From: an uncultured Pelagibacteraceae bacterium
Lineage (GTDB): Bacteria > Pseudomonadota > Alphaproteobacteria > Pelagibacterales > Pelagibacteraceae
DNA length: 33,648 nt
Reading direction: 5' to 3'
NCBI GenBank assembly: GCA_902604575.1
Contig: CACKZH010000009.1
Coordinates: 1-33,648, forward strand
The notes under the pieces are model-generated. The model searched no databases and was not told the origin of the DNA. It saw only the letters and a list, made by a program, of their open reading frames with translations. A program made the position numbers and the translations under genes. Numbering within the stretch: the stretch's first letter is position 1; every line of letters begins with the position of its first letter. Of this stretch, positions 9,243 to 17,110 are shown in pieces.

Positions 9243-9648
9243 AATTTTAGGTAAATTTATTAGAGATATGTCTAGTGAAACAAAAGATGCAGCAACTTAT
9301 ATGTTTGTGAAAGAAAATATTTCAAAATATCAACTTGATATCAATATAAATTCAAATCCTCTTAAAAATAAAATGATTGAGATTAATACTGTTTTAAAAT
9401 TTGAAGATAAGCAGGATAGTAAAAAGAAATCTTTTTTTGAAATGACCTATGCAACAATAATTCAGGTAAATAGTGAAACTGAAAGTAAAAATGAATTAGA
9501 AAAAATTATATTGTGCGATGCACAAATCGAAATTTATCCTGATCTTGAAAAATCATTTTTAGATATGCTTCATAATTCAGGTTACCCTAATGTAAAGTTT
9601 GAAAAAAAAATAGATTTTGAAAAACTTTACAATCAAAGATTAAATTAA
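9226..9648 (+). CDS. secB: Protein-export chaperone SecB
   Basis: SecB is the tetrameric cytoplasmic chaperone that keeps pre-secretory proteins unfolded and hands them to SecA. The 140-residue product follows the SecB strand order: an N-terminal FIRDMSSET stretch, paired beta strands, FEMTYATIIQVN around residues 65-77, and the C-terminal YPNVKFEKKIDFEKLYNQRL, which matches the GFPPV-DF-LY pattern. Similarity is weak in the middle, so context (fxsA-secB beside timA and dnaQ) carries part of the call. A likely client is the abundant porin encoded at 32419. Its stop shares TTAA with the dnaQ stop. Confidence 0.85.
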   Translation: MTKKFKILGKFIRDMSSETKDAATYMFVKENISKYQLDININSNPLKNKMIEINTVLKFEDKQDSKKKSFFEMTYATIIQVNSETESKNELEKIILCDAQIEIYPDLEKSFLDMLHNSGYPNVKFEKKIDFEKLYNQRLN

Positions 9649-10307
9649 TAATAGTTTTTTGTTAGGTTTTTTTTGAGGTAATCTTTATGTTTCTCAGCTT
9701 CATCTTTTGAAGGAGAAACTACTTTTTTAAAATAAGATACATGTAATACTTTAGAGTTTTTGTCATCAATGTTTTCATTTTGTAAATCTAATGTTGGCTC
9801 TCTTTGATCAATTAAATTTATATAAACTTTTGATAACAAATCACAATCAATTAATGCTGTATGCTGTAACCTTTTAGAATTATCAATTCTGAACCTTTTA
9901 CATAATGCATCTAGACTGACAGAGGATCCGGGATATTTATCTCTTGCAAGAATTAAAGTATCTACAACAATATTATTTAAAAAATTTTTCCCATGCAAAG
10001 ATAATTCGTTATTTAAATGTGCAAGGTCAAATTCTGCATTATGAATTATCAATCTTGAATCTCTTATAAAATTTAAGAATTCCTCCAAAACTTCACTAAA
10101 TTTTTTTTGTTTTGATAGAAATTCATCAGAATAACCATGAACTTCAAAAGCTTTTTCTGATACTTTTCTCTCTGGATTTAAATAACAATGAAATTTTTTT
10201 TTTGTAGGAATTAAATTTTCGAGTTCTATACAACCAATTTCAACTATTCTATGTCCCTCTTTTACTGAAATGCCCGTAGTTTCAGTATCTAATACAATTT
10301 CTCTCAT
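9645..10307 (-). CDS. dnaQ: DNA polymerase III epsilon subunit (proofreading exonuclease)
   Basis: DnaQ is the 3'-5' proofreading exonuclease of the replicative polymerase core. The three DEDDh motifs are intact: DTETTG at residues 7-12, HNAEFD near residue 94 and HTALIDCDLL around residue 148. The final approximately 50 residues are a charged tail that would contact the polymerase alpha subunit. Length (220) is slightly shorter than in enterics. It abuts coaE with no gap, as the last gene of a five-gene leftward run. Confidence 0.95.
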   Translation of the reverse strand: MREIVLDTETTGISVKEGHRIVEIGCIELENLIPTKKKFHCYLNPERKVSEKAFEVHGYSDEFLSKQKKFSEVLEEFLNFIRDSRLIIHNAEFDLAHLNNELSLHGKNFLNNIVVDTLILARDKYPGSSVSLDALCKRFRIDNSKRLQHTALIDCDLLSKVYINLIDQREPTLDLQNENIDDKNSKVLHVSYFKKVVSPSKDEAEKHKDYLKKNLTKNYY

Positions 10308-10877
10308 TTATAAAATTTGTTTTAAGATTTTTTTAACACTAGTTTTAATTTTAATCCTGGTAAAATCATTTTTGACAATAAAATCTGATTTTCTTTTCTT
10401 ATACCCAACTTCAAGTTGAATTTTTTTAAATTCGTTAAATAATTTCTTACTGAAGTTTGTTCTTTTCTTTAATCTTTTTAATATATCTGATTTTTTAGAA
10501 TCAACAAAAATTAATATATCTGTTTTTTTATTAATTTTATTTTCTAACAACAAAGGGATATCCATTATAATTATTTTTTTATTTTTGTTTTTGTTTAAAA
10601 ATAACTTAAAATTTTTTCTAACCTCTTTGTGAACTATTTTAACTATTAATTTTAAGTTAGACTTTTTTTTTAGTATTGCATTTGTAATCTCCTTTTTACT
10701 TATTGGAAAAGAATAAATGTGCTTAGGTAATTTTTTATTTAATTTTTTAAAAATCTTCTTATCGTTTTTATATATTTTTGAAACTTCATAGTCAGCATCA
10801 AATACAGGATATCCGAAATTTTTTGCAACATAACTTTTTCCTGAACCTATATCTCCCAAAATTCCAATTCTAATCAT
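10308..10877 (-). CDS. coaE: Dephospho-CoA kinase
   Basis: CoaE phosphorylates the 3'-OH of dephospho-CoA, the last step of coenzyme A synthesis. The P-loop GDIGSGKS is at residues 8-15, followed by the family's VFDADYEVSKIY motif and, near the middle, a DIPLLLE stretch, all typical. The protein is 189 residues and unusually lysine-rich, in keeping with the very AT-rich DNA of this gene. Start overlaps the end of aroE by eight bases; the dnaQ start follows its stop directly. The coaE-dnaQ-aroE-maf grouping is common in alphaproteobacteria. Confidence 0.94.
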   Translation of the reverse strand: MIRIGILGDIGSGKSYVAKNFGYPVFDADYEVSKIYKNDKKIFKKLNKKLPKHIYSFPISKKEITNAILKKKSNLKLIVKIVHKEVRKNFKLFLNKNKNKKIIIMDIPLLLENKINKKTDILIFVDSKKSDILKRLKKRTNFSKKLFNEFKKIQLEVGYKKRKSDFIVKNDFTRIKIKTSVKKILKQIL

Positions 10878-11664
10878 TGTTTAAAATTTCTAATGTTTCT
10901 CTATTGATCTTTGGTTCTATTCCATGCCATAATTTGAATGCCTCAAATGCCTGATAAACAAACATCAATTTACCATTCTCTGTTCTATTACCAAGTTTTT
11001 TTCCTTCTTTTAAAAAATTTGTTTCTTCAGGATTATAAATTACATCATAAAACAGTTTGTTATTAGCAAGCTTTGAAAAATCTAAATTGATAGTCTCCTT
11101 GTTTAATCCCAAACTGGTGGCATTTATGATTACATCAAAATCATTTATATCACCCCAATCCAATACCTCTAAATTATTAAATTGTGATTTTAGATCCTCG
11201 GCTTTTTCTTTAGTTCTGTTGCTAATGAATATTTTTGAAACATTCATTTTATTCAAAGCAAAAATTATTGAAGGAACAACTCCACCAGCCCCTAAAATTA
11301 AAATTTTTTTGCCTTGCATTTCGAAATTTAAATTTTTAATTGCTCTATCAAAGCCAAGAATATCTGTATTATGGCCTTCCAAATTATCATTGCTTAAAAT
11401 TATTGTATTTACTGACTGAGTTTGTTCTGCCTCTGGACTTAATTTATCTAAATAAGGTATTACTGTTTTTTTGAACGGAACAGTAACATTAATACCGTTT
11501 ATTTTTTTTTCTTTAACTTCAGAAATTATAGTTTGGAGATTTTTCTCCTCAATTTTTTTTTTATCATAAATGGCGTTTATGTTGTTTTCTTTAAGCCAAT
11601 AATTGTGAAGTTTGGGTGATAAAGAATGATTGATAGGATTGCCAATTACAAAATATTTTTTCAT
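10870..11664 (-). CDS. aroE: Shikimate dehydrogenase
   Basis: AroE reduces 3-dehydroshikimate to shikimate with NADPH in aromatic amino-acid synthesis. The substrate-binding motif NPINHSLSPKLHN is at the N terminus, NVTVPFKK carries the catalytic lysine, and the matching aspartate is in GHNTDILGFD; the NADPH loop is GAGGVVPS. I place the start at the ATG 11664, which overlaps the maf stop by one base (TGATG). A GTG at 11667 would add one residue and is less likely. The product is then 264 residues, a normal length. Confidence 0.95.
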   Translation of the reverse strand: MKKYFVIGNPINHSLSPKLHNYWLKENNINAIYDKKKIEEKNLQTIISEVKEKKINGINVTVPFKKTVIPYLDKLSPEAEQTQSVNTIILSNDNLEGHNTDILGFDRAIKNLNFEMQGKKILILGAGGVVPSIIFALNKMNVSKIFISNRTKEKAEDLKSQFNNLEVLDWGDINDFDVIINATSLGLNKETINLDFSKLANNKLFYDVIYNPEETNFLKEGKKLGNRTENGKLMFVYQAFEAFKLWHGIEPKINRETLEILNND

Positions 11665-12248
11665 CACAATAAACTTATGTATTCCTTAATTTTTTTAACA
11701 GGAAGACCCATAATTGTATCTTCGTCACCTTCTATACTTGAGAATAAACTTCTGCCCTCTCCCTCTATTTGGTAGACATTGTATGCATAAAGAGTTTCAT
11801 CAGATATTTTAGATAAATAATTTTTTAATTCATCATCGGTGAAATTTTTCATGGTTAATTTTGCTTTATCAGTATAATTCCAAATCATAGATCCATTTTT
11901 AGATATACAAACAGAACTAATTAAAAAATGTGATTTACCGTTAAGTTTTCTTAATATTTCCATTGCCTCTTCTCTGCTTTCCGGTTTAGATATCAGTTCG
12001 CCCTCTAAATCTATCACGCTATCTGCTCCTAATACTATTTCGTCATTTTTTTTCATGCTAACTTTGTTTGCTTTTAATTCAGCTAAATTTTTTGAGATTA
12101 TTTCTGAGCTTACCTGTTCTTTTAATAAGCTTTCTTTAACTGGCTCTTCATCTACGTTTGAAGGCTCAACAACGCATTCAATATTATTTTTATCTAAGAT
12201 CTCTTTTCTAACCTCGCTTTTTGAAGCGAGAATAATTTTATTTAACAT
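11664..12248 (-). CDS. maf: Maf-family nucleoside-triphosphate pyrophosphatase
   Basis: Maf proteins hydrolyse non-canonical or canonical NTPs such as dTTP, UTP and m7GTP, acting as house-cleaning enzymes; some inhibit septation when overproduced. The 194-residue product has the N-terminal ASKSEVRKEIL motif, VLGADSVIDLEGELISKP in the middle and YNVYQIEGEGRSLFSSIEGDEDTIMGLPV near the end, where Maf proteins bind substrate. It overlaps ppsR by 11 bases upstream and couples to aroE downstream. Which nucleotide it prefers cannot be told. Confidence 0.94.
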   Translation of the reverse strand: MLNKIILASKSEVRKEILDKNNIECVVEPSNVDEEPVKESLLKEQVSSEIISKNLAELKANKVSMKKNDEIVLGADSVIDLEGELISKPESREEAMEILRKLNGKSHFLISSVCISKNGSMIWNYTDKAKLTMKNFTDDELKNYLSKISDETLYAYNVYQIEGEGRSLFSSIEGDEDTIMGLPVKKIKEYISLL

Positions 12249-13065
12249 TGTTTAAATATATTTCGTGAATTTTAATTATAGAAGCTGCTGTTTCCTCAAC
12301 TGACTTTCTTGTTACGTCTATTAGGGGCCATTTATATTTTTGAAATGTTTTTTTTGCCTCTAGAACCTCTTTTTTAATATTTTCTAAATCTGTATATTCA
12401 ATATTTTCTGTTTCCTTTAAAGAATTCATTCTATTTTTTCTTAAATCAGCTAGTCTTTCCGGCTCAGTACTTAGTCCTACAACGCATGTCATTTGTGGAT
12501 TTTTTTTAAGGGACTCTGGCAAAGAATTTTCATTTACTAACGGAATATTTGATGTTTTAAAACCTTTGTTGGCTAAGTAAATAGATGTTGGCGTTTTACT
12601 CGTTCTACTTACGCCTACAAGAATAATGTCAGATTTGCTTACTTCGTTTATTAAGTTTCCATCATCATGATTCATTGTAAATTGAATTGCTTCGATTCTA
12701 TCGTAATACTCTTCATTCAATATATGTTGACCACTTGGCTCGTGTGTTGCTTTTTGATTTAATATTTTTGAAAAATTCAGAATTAAATTTCCTAAAACGC
12801 CAAAACATGGAATATTTTTATTCTCGCTCGAATTCGCAAGGTGTTTGGCTAAGTTGTTATCTACGATTGTATATAAGATTATTGAATTTTCATTTTTTTT
12901 TGCGTCCTCTAGAATTTTTAAAATTTGATTTTCTGTCCTTGTAAAAGAATAAGAGTGAACTTTATATTCTATATTTAAAAATTGAGCCTTCAGAGCTAAA
13001 AATATTCTATCTAAGGTCTCGCCTGTTGAGTCAGAAATTAAATATATTTGATATGTATTACTCAT
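12238..13065 (-). CDS. ppsR: Pyruvate, phosphate dikinase regulatory protein (DUF299)
   Basis: This family (PpsR/PDRP) is a bifunctional kinase and pyrophosphorylase that switches off PEP synthase or pyruvate phosphate dikinase by ADP-dependent phosphorylation and switches it on with phosphate. The 275-residue product shows LISDSTGETLDRI at its N terminus and the P-loop GVSRTSKT near residue 150. Which dikinase it controls cannot be told, since none is in this window. It is the first gene of the leftward run and flanks the proposed replication origin opposite hemE, as in several alphaproteobacteria. Confidence 0.92.
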   Translation of the reverse strand: MSNTYQIYLISDSTGETLDRIFLALKAQFLNIEYKVHSYSFTRTENQILKILEDAKKNENSIILYTIVDNNLAKHLANSSENKNIPCFGVLGNLILNFSKILNQKATHEPSGQHILNEEYYDRIEAIQFTMNHDDGNLINEVSKSDIILVGVSRTSKTPTSIYLANKGFKTSNIPLVNENSLPESLKKNPQMTCVVGLSTEPERLADLRKNRMNSLKETENIEYTDLENIKKEVLEAKKTFQKYKWPLIDVTRKSVEETAASIIKIHEIYLNNVK

Positions 13066-13332
13066 GAATAAATTGTTAATAAAGTTGTAATATTTTAATT
13101 AAATTACACAATTTAAAATTTTTTAAATTAACCTTGTAAAAACTGCTATTTATTAACATTAATAATAAATAGGGCAAAACAATCCACAAAAATTAATATG
13201 GTAAAAAAAGCTTCATTTTAAACAATTTTATTCAAATAACTTGTTGGTAAATTGTGAATATAATGTTTATAAAAATTAATCACCTTTATTCACAAGATAT
13301 ATTACAACTACAATAATTAATAATACTTATTT
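13066..13332. other. oriC: Candidate chromosomal replication origin (oriC) between ppsR and hemE
   Basis: This is the longest gene-free gap of the window and very AT-rich. It contains a perfect DnaA-box consensus TTATTCACA at 13286-13294 and several one-mismatch relatives: TTATTCAAA (13228), TGTGAATAT on the other strand (13253) and TTATTAACA (13150); CAATCCACA (13180) has two mismatches. Genes point away on both sides (minus from 13065 down to 9645, plus from 13333 up to 21151). In Caulobacter crescentus and Rickettsia prowazekii the origin sits next to hemE in the same neighbourhood (hemE-hemH one way, a DUF299 gene the other). Near-matches are expected by chance in such DNA, so context carries much of the call. 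Confidence 0.6.
13289..13317 (+). promoter_or_regulatory. Possible hemE promoter overlapping a DnaA box
   Basis: TTCACA (13289-13294), a -35-like element, is followed after 17 bases by AATAAT (13312-13317), a -10-like element. Transcription would begin near 13324, about nine bases before the hemE ATG. The -35 element is the right half of the DnaA box TTATTCACA, so DnaA binding could compete with polymerase. The elements are weak and AT-rich DNA gives such pairs by chance. Confidence 0.25.
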
Positions 13333-14337
13333 ATGAAACCATTAAACAAAGTAATAATTAACAAAGACACCTCATTCAATCCTATATGGATTATGAGACA
13401 AGCCGGTAGATATTTACCAGAATTTAGAGAAATAAGAAAAGAAAATCCTAATTTTATTAATTTGTGTTTAAATGATGATTTATCTTCAGAAATAACTCTA
13501 CAACCATTAAAAAGATACGATCTGGATGCTGCAATAATATTTTCAGATATCTTAATGCTTCCTTATGGATTAGGTCAGAAAGTAGAATTTGAAAAAAACT
13601 TTGGGCCAAAATTGGGAGAACTAAACCTAAATGAAATTGCCAAGATTGATGAAATTGACTTCGTAAAGAAAATACACCGTGTGTATAAGGCATTAAAAAA
13701 AGTTAGCTCGGACACTGGTTTAAAAAAAAAGAATACCATCGGTTTTGTAGGTGCTCCATGGACATTATTGGTTTATATGATTAATCAACAATCACCAAAA
13801 AAAAATTTGAAAAAAGATTTTTTTAAAGATGAGTTTTTAATAAACAGAATATTATTAATTATTGAAAAATTTTTAAAAGTTCATATAAAAAATCAAATTG
13901 ATAATGGTGCGAATGTAATTCAAATTTTTGATAGTTGGGCAGGTTTATTAGAGGAAAAAGATTTACCTAATTATGTTTATTCTCCGACTTTAAATTTAGT
14001 AAATTATGTAAAATCTTTAAATGTGCCAGTTATATGTTTTCCTAGAGAAATTAAAAATTATAAAGAATTTTGTGATATTGTTAAACCTGATGCTGTCAGT
14101 ATCGACTATAATGTTGATCCAAAAAAAATACTTAGAGACATAAGTATACCCATACAAGGAGGTTTAGACCCAAAAATTTTGTTAACAGATAAAGAAACAT
14201 TAAAAAAAGAAGTCTTTTATTATTTAGAAATTTTTCGAGATCACCCGTATATATTTAATCTTGGCCATGGTATTTTACCTGAAACAAATCCAGAAATGGT
14301 TGAAAATTTAATTAAAATTGTAAAAGATTTTAAATGA
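13333..14337 (+). CDS. hemE: Uroporphyrinogen decarboxylase
   Basis: HemE removes four carboxyl groups from uroporphyrinogen III to give coproporphyrinogen III. Both family signatures are visible: PIWIMRQAGRYLPEFR at residues 17-32 and GFVGAPWTLLVYMI near residue 138. The catalytic aspartate is in AAIIFSDILMLPYGLG. At 334 residues it is of normal length. It is the first gene right of the candidate origin and overlaps hemH by four bases (ATGA). Confidence 0.97.
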   Translation: MKPLNKVIINKDTSFNPIWIMRQAGRYLPEFREIRKENPNFINLCLNDDLSSEITLQPLKRYDLDAAIIFSDILMLPYGLGQKVEFEKNFGPKLGELNLNEIAKIDEIDFVKKIHRVYKALKKVSSDTGLKKKNTIGFVGAPWTLLVYMINQQSPKKNLKKDFFKDEFLINRILLIIEKFLKVHIKNQIDNGANVIQIFDSWAGLLEEKDLPNYVYSPTLNLVNYVKSLNVPVICFPREIKNYKEFCDIVKPDAVSIDYNVDPKKILRDISIPIQGGLDPKILLTDKETLKKEVFYYLEIFRDHPYIFNLGHGILPETNPEMVENLIKIVKDFK

Positions 14338-15329
14338 TTGAAAAAAACCACCCACCTATAAAATACGGTAAAATAGGTGTGCTTATAATTAACCTGGGCA
14401 CCCCAGATTCTACTGATTGGTTTGATATAAGAAAATATTTAAGAGAGTTCCTTTCTGATAGAAGAGTAATTGAGGTAAATCCACTGGTTTGGCAAATAAT
14501 TTTGAATTTGTTTATTCTTAATTTTCGACCTTCTAAAACTGCTAAAGCGTATAAAGAGATTTGGATGAAGGATGAAAATATATCGCCACTCCTTTATTAT
14601 ACAAAAAAGCAAACTGAGGAAGTTTCAAAGTCACTATCAAAAGAAAACATCATTACAGATTTTGCGATGAGGTATGGAAATCCTAGTATTAAAAGCAAGA
14701 TTCATAAATTGCATAAAATGGGTTGTGAAAATTTAGTAATACTTCCTCTTTATCCCCAATATGCAGCAGCTACAACAGCGACAGTTTGTGATGAGGTATA
14801 TAGAACTTTAATGAAAATGAGGTGGCAACCTGCTTTAAAAATAATCCCTCACTACGAATCTGATCCGCTTTATATTGATGCACTCGTTAATTCAGTTAAT
14901 AAAAAAATAAATGAAATTACTTGGAAACCAGATCTAATTATAGCTTCTTATCACGGGATACCAAAAAAATATTTTGATAAAGGTGATCCTTATCATTGTT
15001 ATTGTCATAAAACGACAAGACTAATTTCAGAAAAATTTAGCTCAGTTAAAATTAAAACTACATTTCAGTCAAGATTTGGTCCACAAGAATGGCTACAACC
15101 ATATACTGACAAGACTTTAGAAAGTTTGCCTAAAGAAGGTATCAAAAATGTCCTTACAATCTGTCCAGGTTTTGCGTCTGATTGTGTAGAGACTTTAGAG
15201 GAAATACAAATTCAAGCTAAAGAAAGTTTTTTAAATTCAGGAGGAGAAAATTTTGAAATGGTCCCCTGTTTAAATGATAATAATGATCATATTATTTTAC
15301 TTAAGTCCTTAATCGAAAGAAATATTTAA
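14334..15329 (+). CDS. hemH: Ferrochelatase
   Basis: HemH inserts ferrous iron into protoporphyrin IX at the inner membrane. The 331-residue product has the N-terminal GVLIINLGTPDS motif, LPLYPQYAAATTAT in the middle, the active-site SYHGIP (histidine ligand for metal insertion) and CPGFASDCVETLEE near the C terminus. It overlaps hemE by four bases and is followed three bases later by hemJ, so hemE-hemH-hemJ form one unit for the end of heme synthesis. Confidence 0.97.
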   Translation: MIEKNHPPIKYGKIGVLIINLGTPDSTDWFDIRKYLREFLSDRRVIEVNPLVWQIILNLFILNFRPSKTAKAYKEIWMKDENISPLLYYTKKQTEEVSKSLSKENIITDFAMRYGNPSIKSKIHKLHKMGCENLVILPLYPQYAAATTATVCDEVYRTLMKMRWQPALKIIPHYESDPLYIDALVNSVNKKINEITWKPDLIIASYHGIPKKYFDKGDPYHCYCHKTTRLISEKFSSVKIKTTFQSRFGPQEWLQPYTDKTLESLPKEGIKNVLTICPGFASDCVETLEEIQIQAKESFLNSGGENFEMVPCLNDNNDHIILLKSLIERNI

Positions 15330-15332
15330 TAT

Positions 15333-15767
15333 ATGAATTCATATTTATTATTTAAATCCTTACATTTAATTGCTGTCGTTTCTTGGATGGCTGGTCTTTT
15401 ATATCTTCCAAGAATTTTTGTTTATCATGTTGAGAACAAACAAAAGAAAGAAGCAACCGATATATTTGAAGTGATGGAAAAAAGATTATTTTTTTACATT
15501 ATGCGTCCTGCAATGATTTTTACTTGGGTTTTTGGATTAATATTGATTTATCTCAATGGAATAGACATTTTCTCTCAATTATGGTTTCAAATAAAGATTG
15601 TCCTTGTTATATTGTTATCAGGATACAACGACTATTTAGGAAAGTGTCTTTCTGCTTTAAAAAATTCTACAAATACAAGATCTGCAAAATTTTTTAGAAT
15701 AATTAATGAAATACCAACAGTTATCTTGATTATTGTTATATTTTTAGCTATTTTTAAGCCAATCTAG
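15333..15767 (+). CDS. hemJ: Protoporphyrinogen IX oxidase HemJ
   Basis: HemJ is the membrane protoporphyrinogen IX oxidase of most alphaproteobacteria, replacing the unrelated HemG and HemY. The 144-residue protein has four hydrophobic segments (about residues 3-24, 53-75, 84-103 and 123-142), a conserved early histidine H11 in LHLIAVVSWMAGLLYLPR, and a YNDYLGKCL loop. Position right after ferrochelatase supports the assignment; the enzyme feeds HemH its substrate. Confidence 0.92.
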   Translation: MNSYLLFKSLHLIAVVSWMAGLLYLPRIFVYHVENKQKKEATDIFEVMEKRLFFYIMRPAMIFTWVFGLILIYLNGIDIFSQLWFQIKIVLVILLSGYNDYLGKCLSALKNSTNTRSAKFFRIINEIPTVILIIVIFLAIFKPI

Positions 15768-15806
15768 GGTTGAAATAATAGCAGCAGTATATATATTAAA
15801 TCCATC

Positions 15807-15822
15807 TGATAAGTCCTTATCA
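15807..15822. repeat. Inverted repeat just upstream of rho
   Basis: TGATAAG and CTTATCA form a perfect 7-base inverted repeat separated by two bases, followed by AAAAAA and then the rho ATG 11 bases away. With a two-base spacer it is a better protein-binding site than an RNA hairpin. It may be an operator or control site for rho, but no regulator is known from the sequence and chance is possible. Confidence 0.35.
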
Positions 15823-15833
15823 AAAAATTAATC

Positions 15834-17102
15834 ATGAATATTCAAGAACTAAAACTAAAATCATCTGAACAGCTTATTACCCAAGCAGAGGAGCTTGGTA
15901 TAGAAAATGCTAGTACATTAAGAAAGCAAGAAATACTTTTTGCCATTCTCAAAAAAGTTGCTGAAAAAGAGGAAATTACTGGTGTGGGTGTTTTACAGTT
16001 ATTACAAGATGGCTTCGGTTTTTTAAGAGCAATGGAGTCAAACTATCTTCCAGGACCAGACGACATTTATGTAAGCCCAAGTCAGATTAGAAAATTTGGT
16101 TTAAGAACAGGAGATACCGTTGAAGGACCAGTAAGAGCTCCAAAAGAAGGAGAAAGGTATTTTGCATTATTGCAGGTTAGTAAGATAAATTTCGAAGAAC
16201 CTGAAAAGGCTAGACATAAAATTGCATTTGATAACCTAACACCTTTATATCCTGACAAACAGTTGGTAATGGAAGTTGAAACTACAAAAGTTGAAAAAAA
16301 ACAGGATTTAACCCCAAGACTTATTGATTTAGTTAGTCCAATTGGTAAAGGACAAAGATCAATAATTATTTCTCCTCCTAAAGCTGGAAAAACGATGATC
16401 TTGCAAAGTATTGCAAACTCAATCGCTAAAAATTATCCAGAATGTTATCTTATGGTACTGCTGATTGATGAACGTCCAGAAGAAGTAACAGACATGCAAA
16501 GAACTGTAAAAGGTGAAGTAATTAGTTCTACTTTCGATGAACCAGCTCAAAGACACGTAGCAGTAGCAGAAATGGTTATTGAAAAAGCTAAAAGATTAAC
16601 TGAACATAAGAAAGATGTAATTATATTATTAGATTCTATAACGAGGTTAGGAAGGGCATATAATGCAGTTATACCAAGCTCAGGTAAAGTTTTAACAGGA
16701 GGTGTTGATGCAAATGCCCTTCAAAGACCCAAAAGATTTTTTGGTGCTGCAAGAAATATTGAAGAAGGTGGTTCATTAACAATCATTTCTACAGCTTTGA
16801 TTGATACTGGAAGTAGAATGGATGAGGTAATTTTTGAAGAATTCAAAGGAACAGGTAATAGTGAAACAATCTTAGATAGAAAAATTGCAGACAAAAGAAT
16901 CTATCCAGCAATTGATATAACAAAATCTGGCACAAGAAGAGAAGAACTTCTTTTTGATAAGAATGATCTTCAAAAGATGAATGTTTTGAGAAGGATAATT
17001 GCTCCAATGGGTACCATGGATGCCATTGAATTTATTAATTCCAAGCTAAAAGATACCAAAAATAATGCTGAGTTTTTCAATTCTATGAACAAACCTTCAT
17101 AG
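15834..17102 (+). CDS. rho: Transcription termination factor Rho
   Basis: Rho is the hexameric RNA helicase that ends transcription at untranslated, C-rich RNA. The 422-residue protein has the N-terminal helical domain (residues 1-48), the cold-shock-like RNA-binding domain (about 50-120, with DGFGFLR and [18 protein letters not shown]), the P-loop SPPKAGKTM at 180-188, the Q-loop and Walker B region [15 protein letters not shown], and the R-loop [31 protein letters not shown]. All catalytic parts are intact. It lacks the long inserts of some phyla. The next gene begins eight bases downstream, so the first glycosyltransferase is likely read through from rho. Confidence 0.98.
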   Translation: MNIQELKLKSSEQLITQAEELGIENASTLRKQEILFAILKKVAEKEEITGVGVLQLLQDGFGFLRAMESNYLPGPDDIYVSPSQIRKFGLRTGDTVEGPVRAPKEGERYFALLQVSKINFEEPEKARHKIAFDNLTPLYPDKQLVMEVETTKVEKKQDLTPRLIDLVSPIGKGQRSIIISPPKAGKTMILQSIANSIAKNYPECYLMVLLIDERPEEVTDMQRTVKGEVISSTFDEPAQRHVAVAEMVIEKAKRLTEHKKDVIILLDSITRLGRAYNAVIPSSGKVLTGGVDANALQRPKRFFGAARNIEEGGSLTIISTALIDTGSRMDEVIFEEFKGTGNSETILDRKIADKRIYPAIDITKSGTRREELLFDKNDLQKMNVLRRIIAPMGTMDAIEFINSKLKDTKNNAEFFNSMNKPS

Positions 17103-17110
17103 AGTTTTCT

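Noticed and set aside
11057-11419. Plus-strand ORF antisense to aroE
   Set aside because: Shadow of a conserved gene, no recognisable domain.
13095-13133. CtrA-like sites in the origin gap (TTAA pairs, TTAACC)
   Set aside because: Spacing does not match TTAA-N7-TTAA and TTAA strings are expected everywhere in this DNA.
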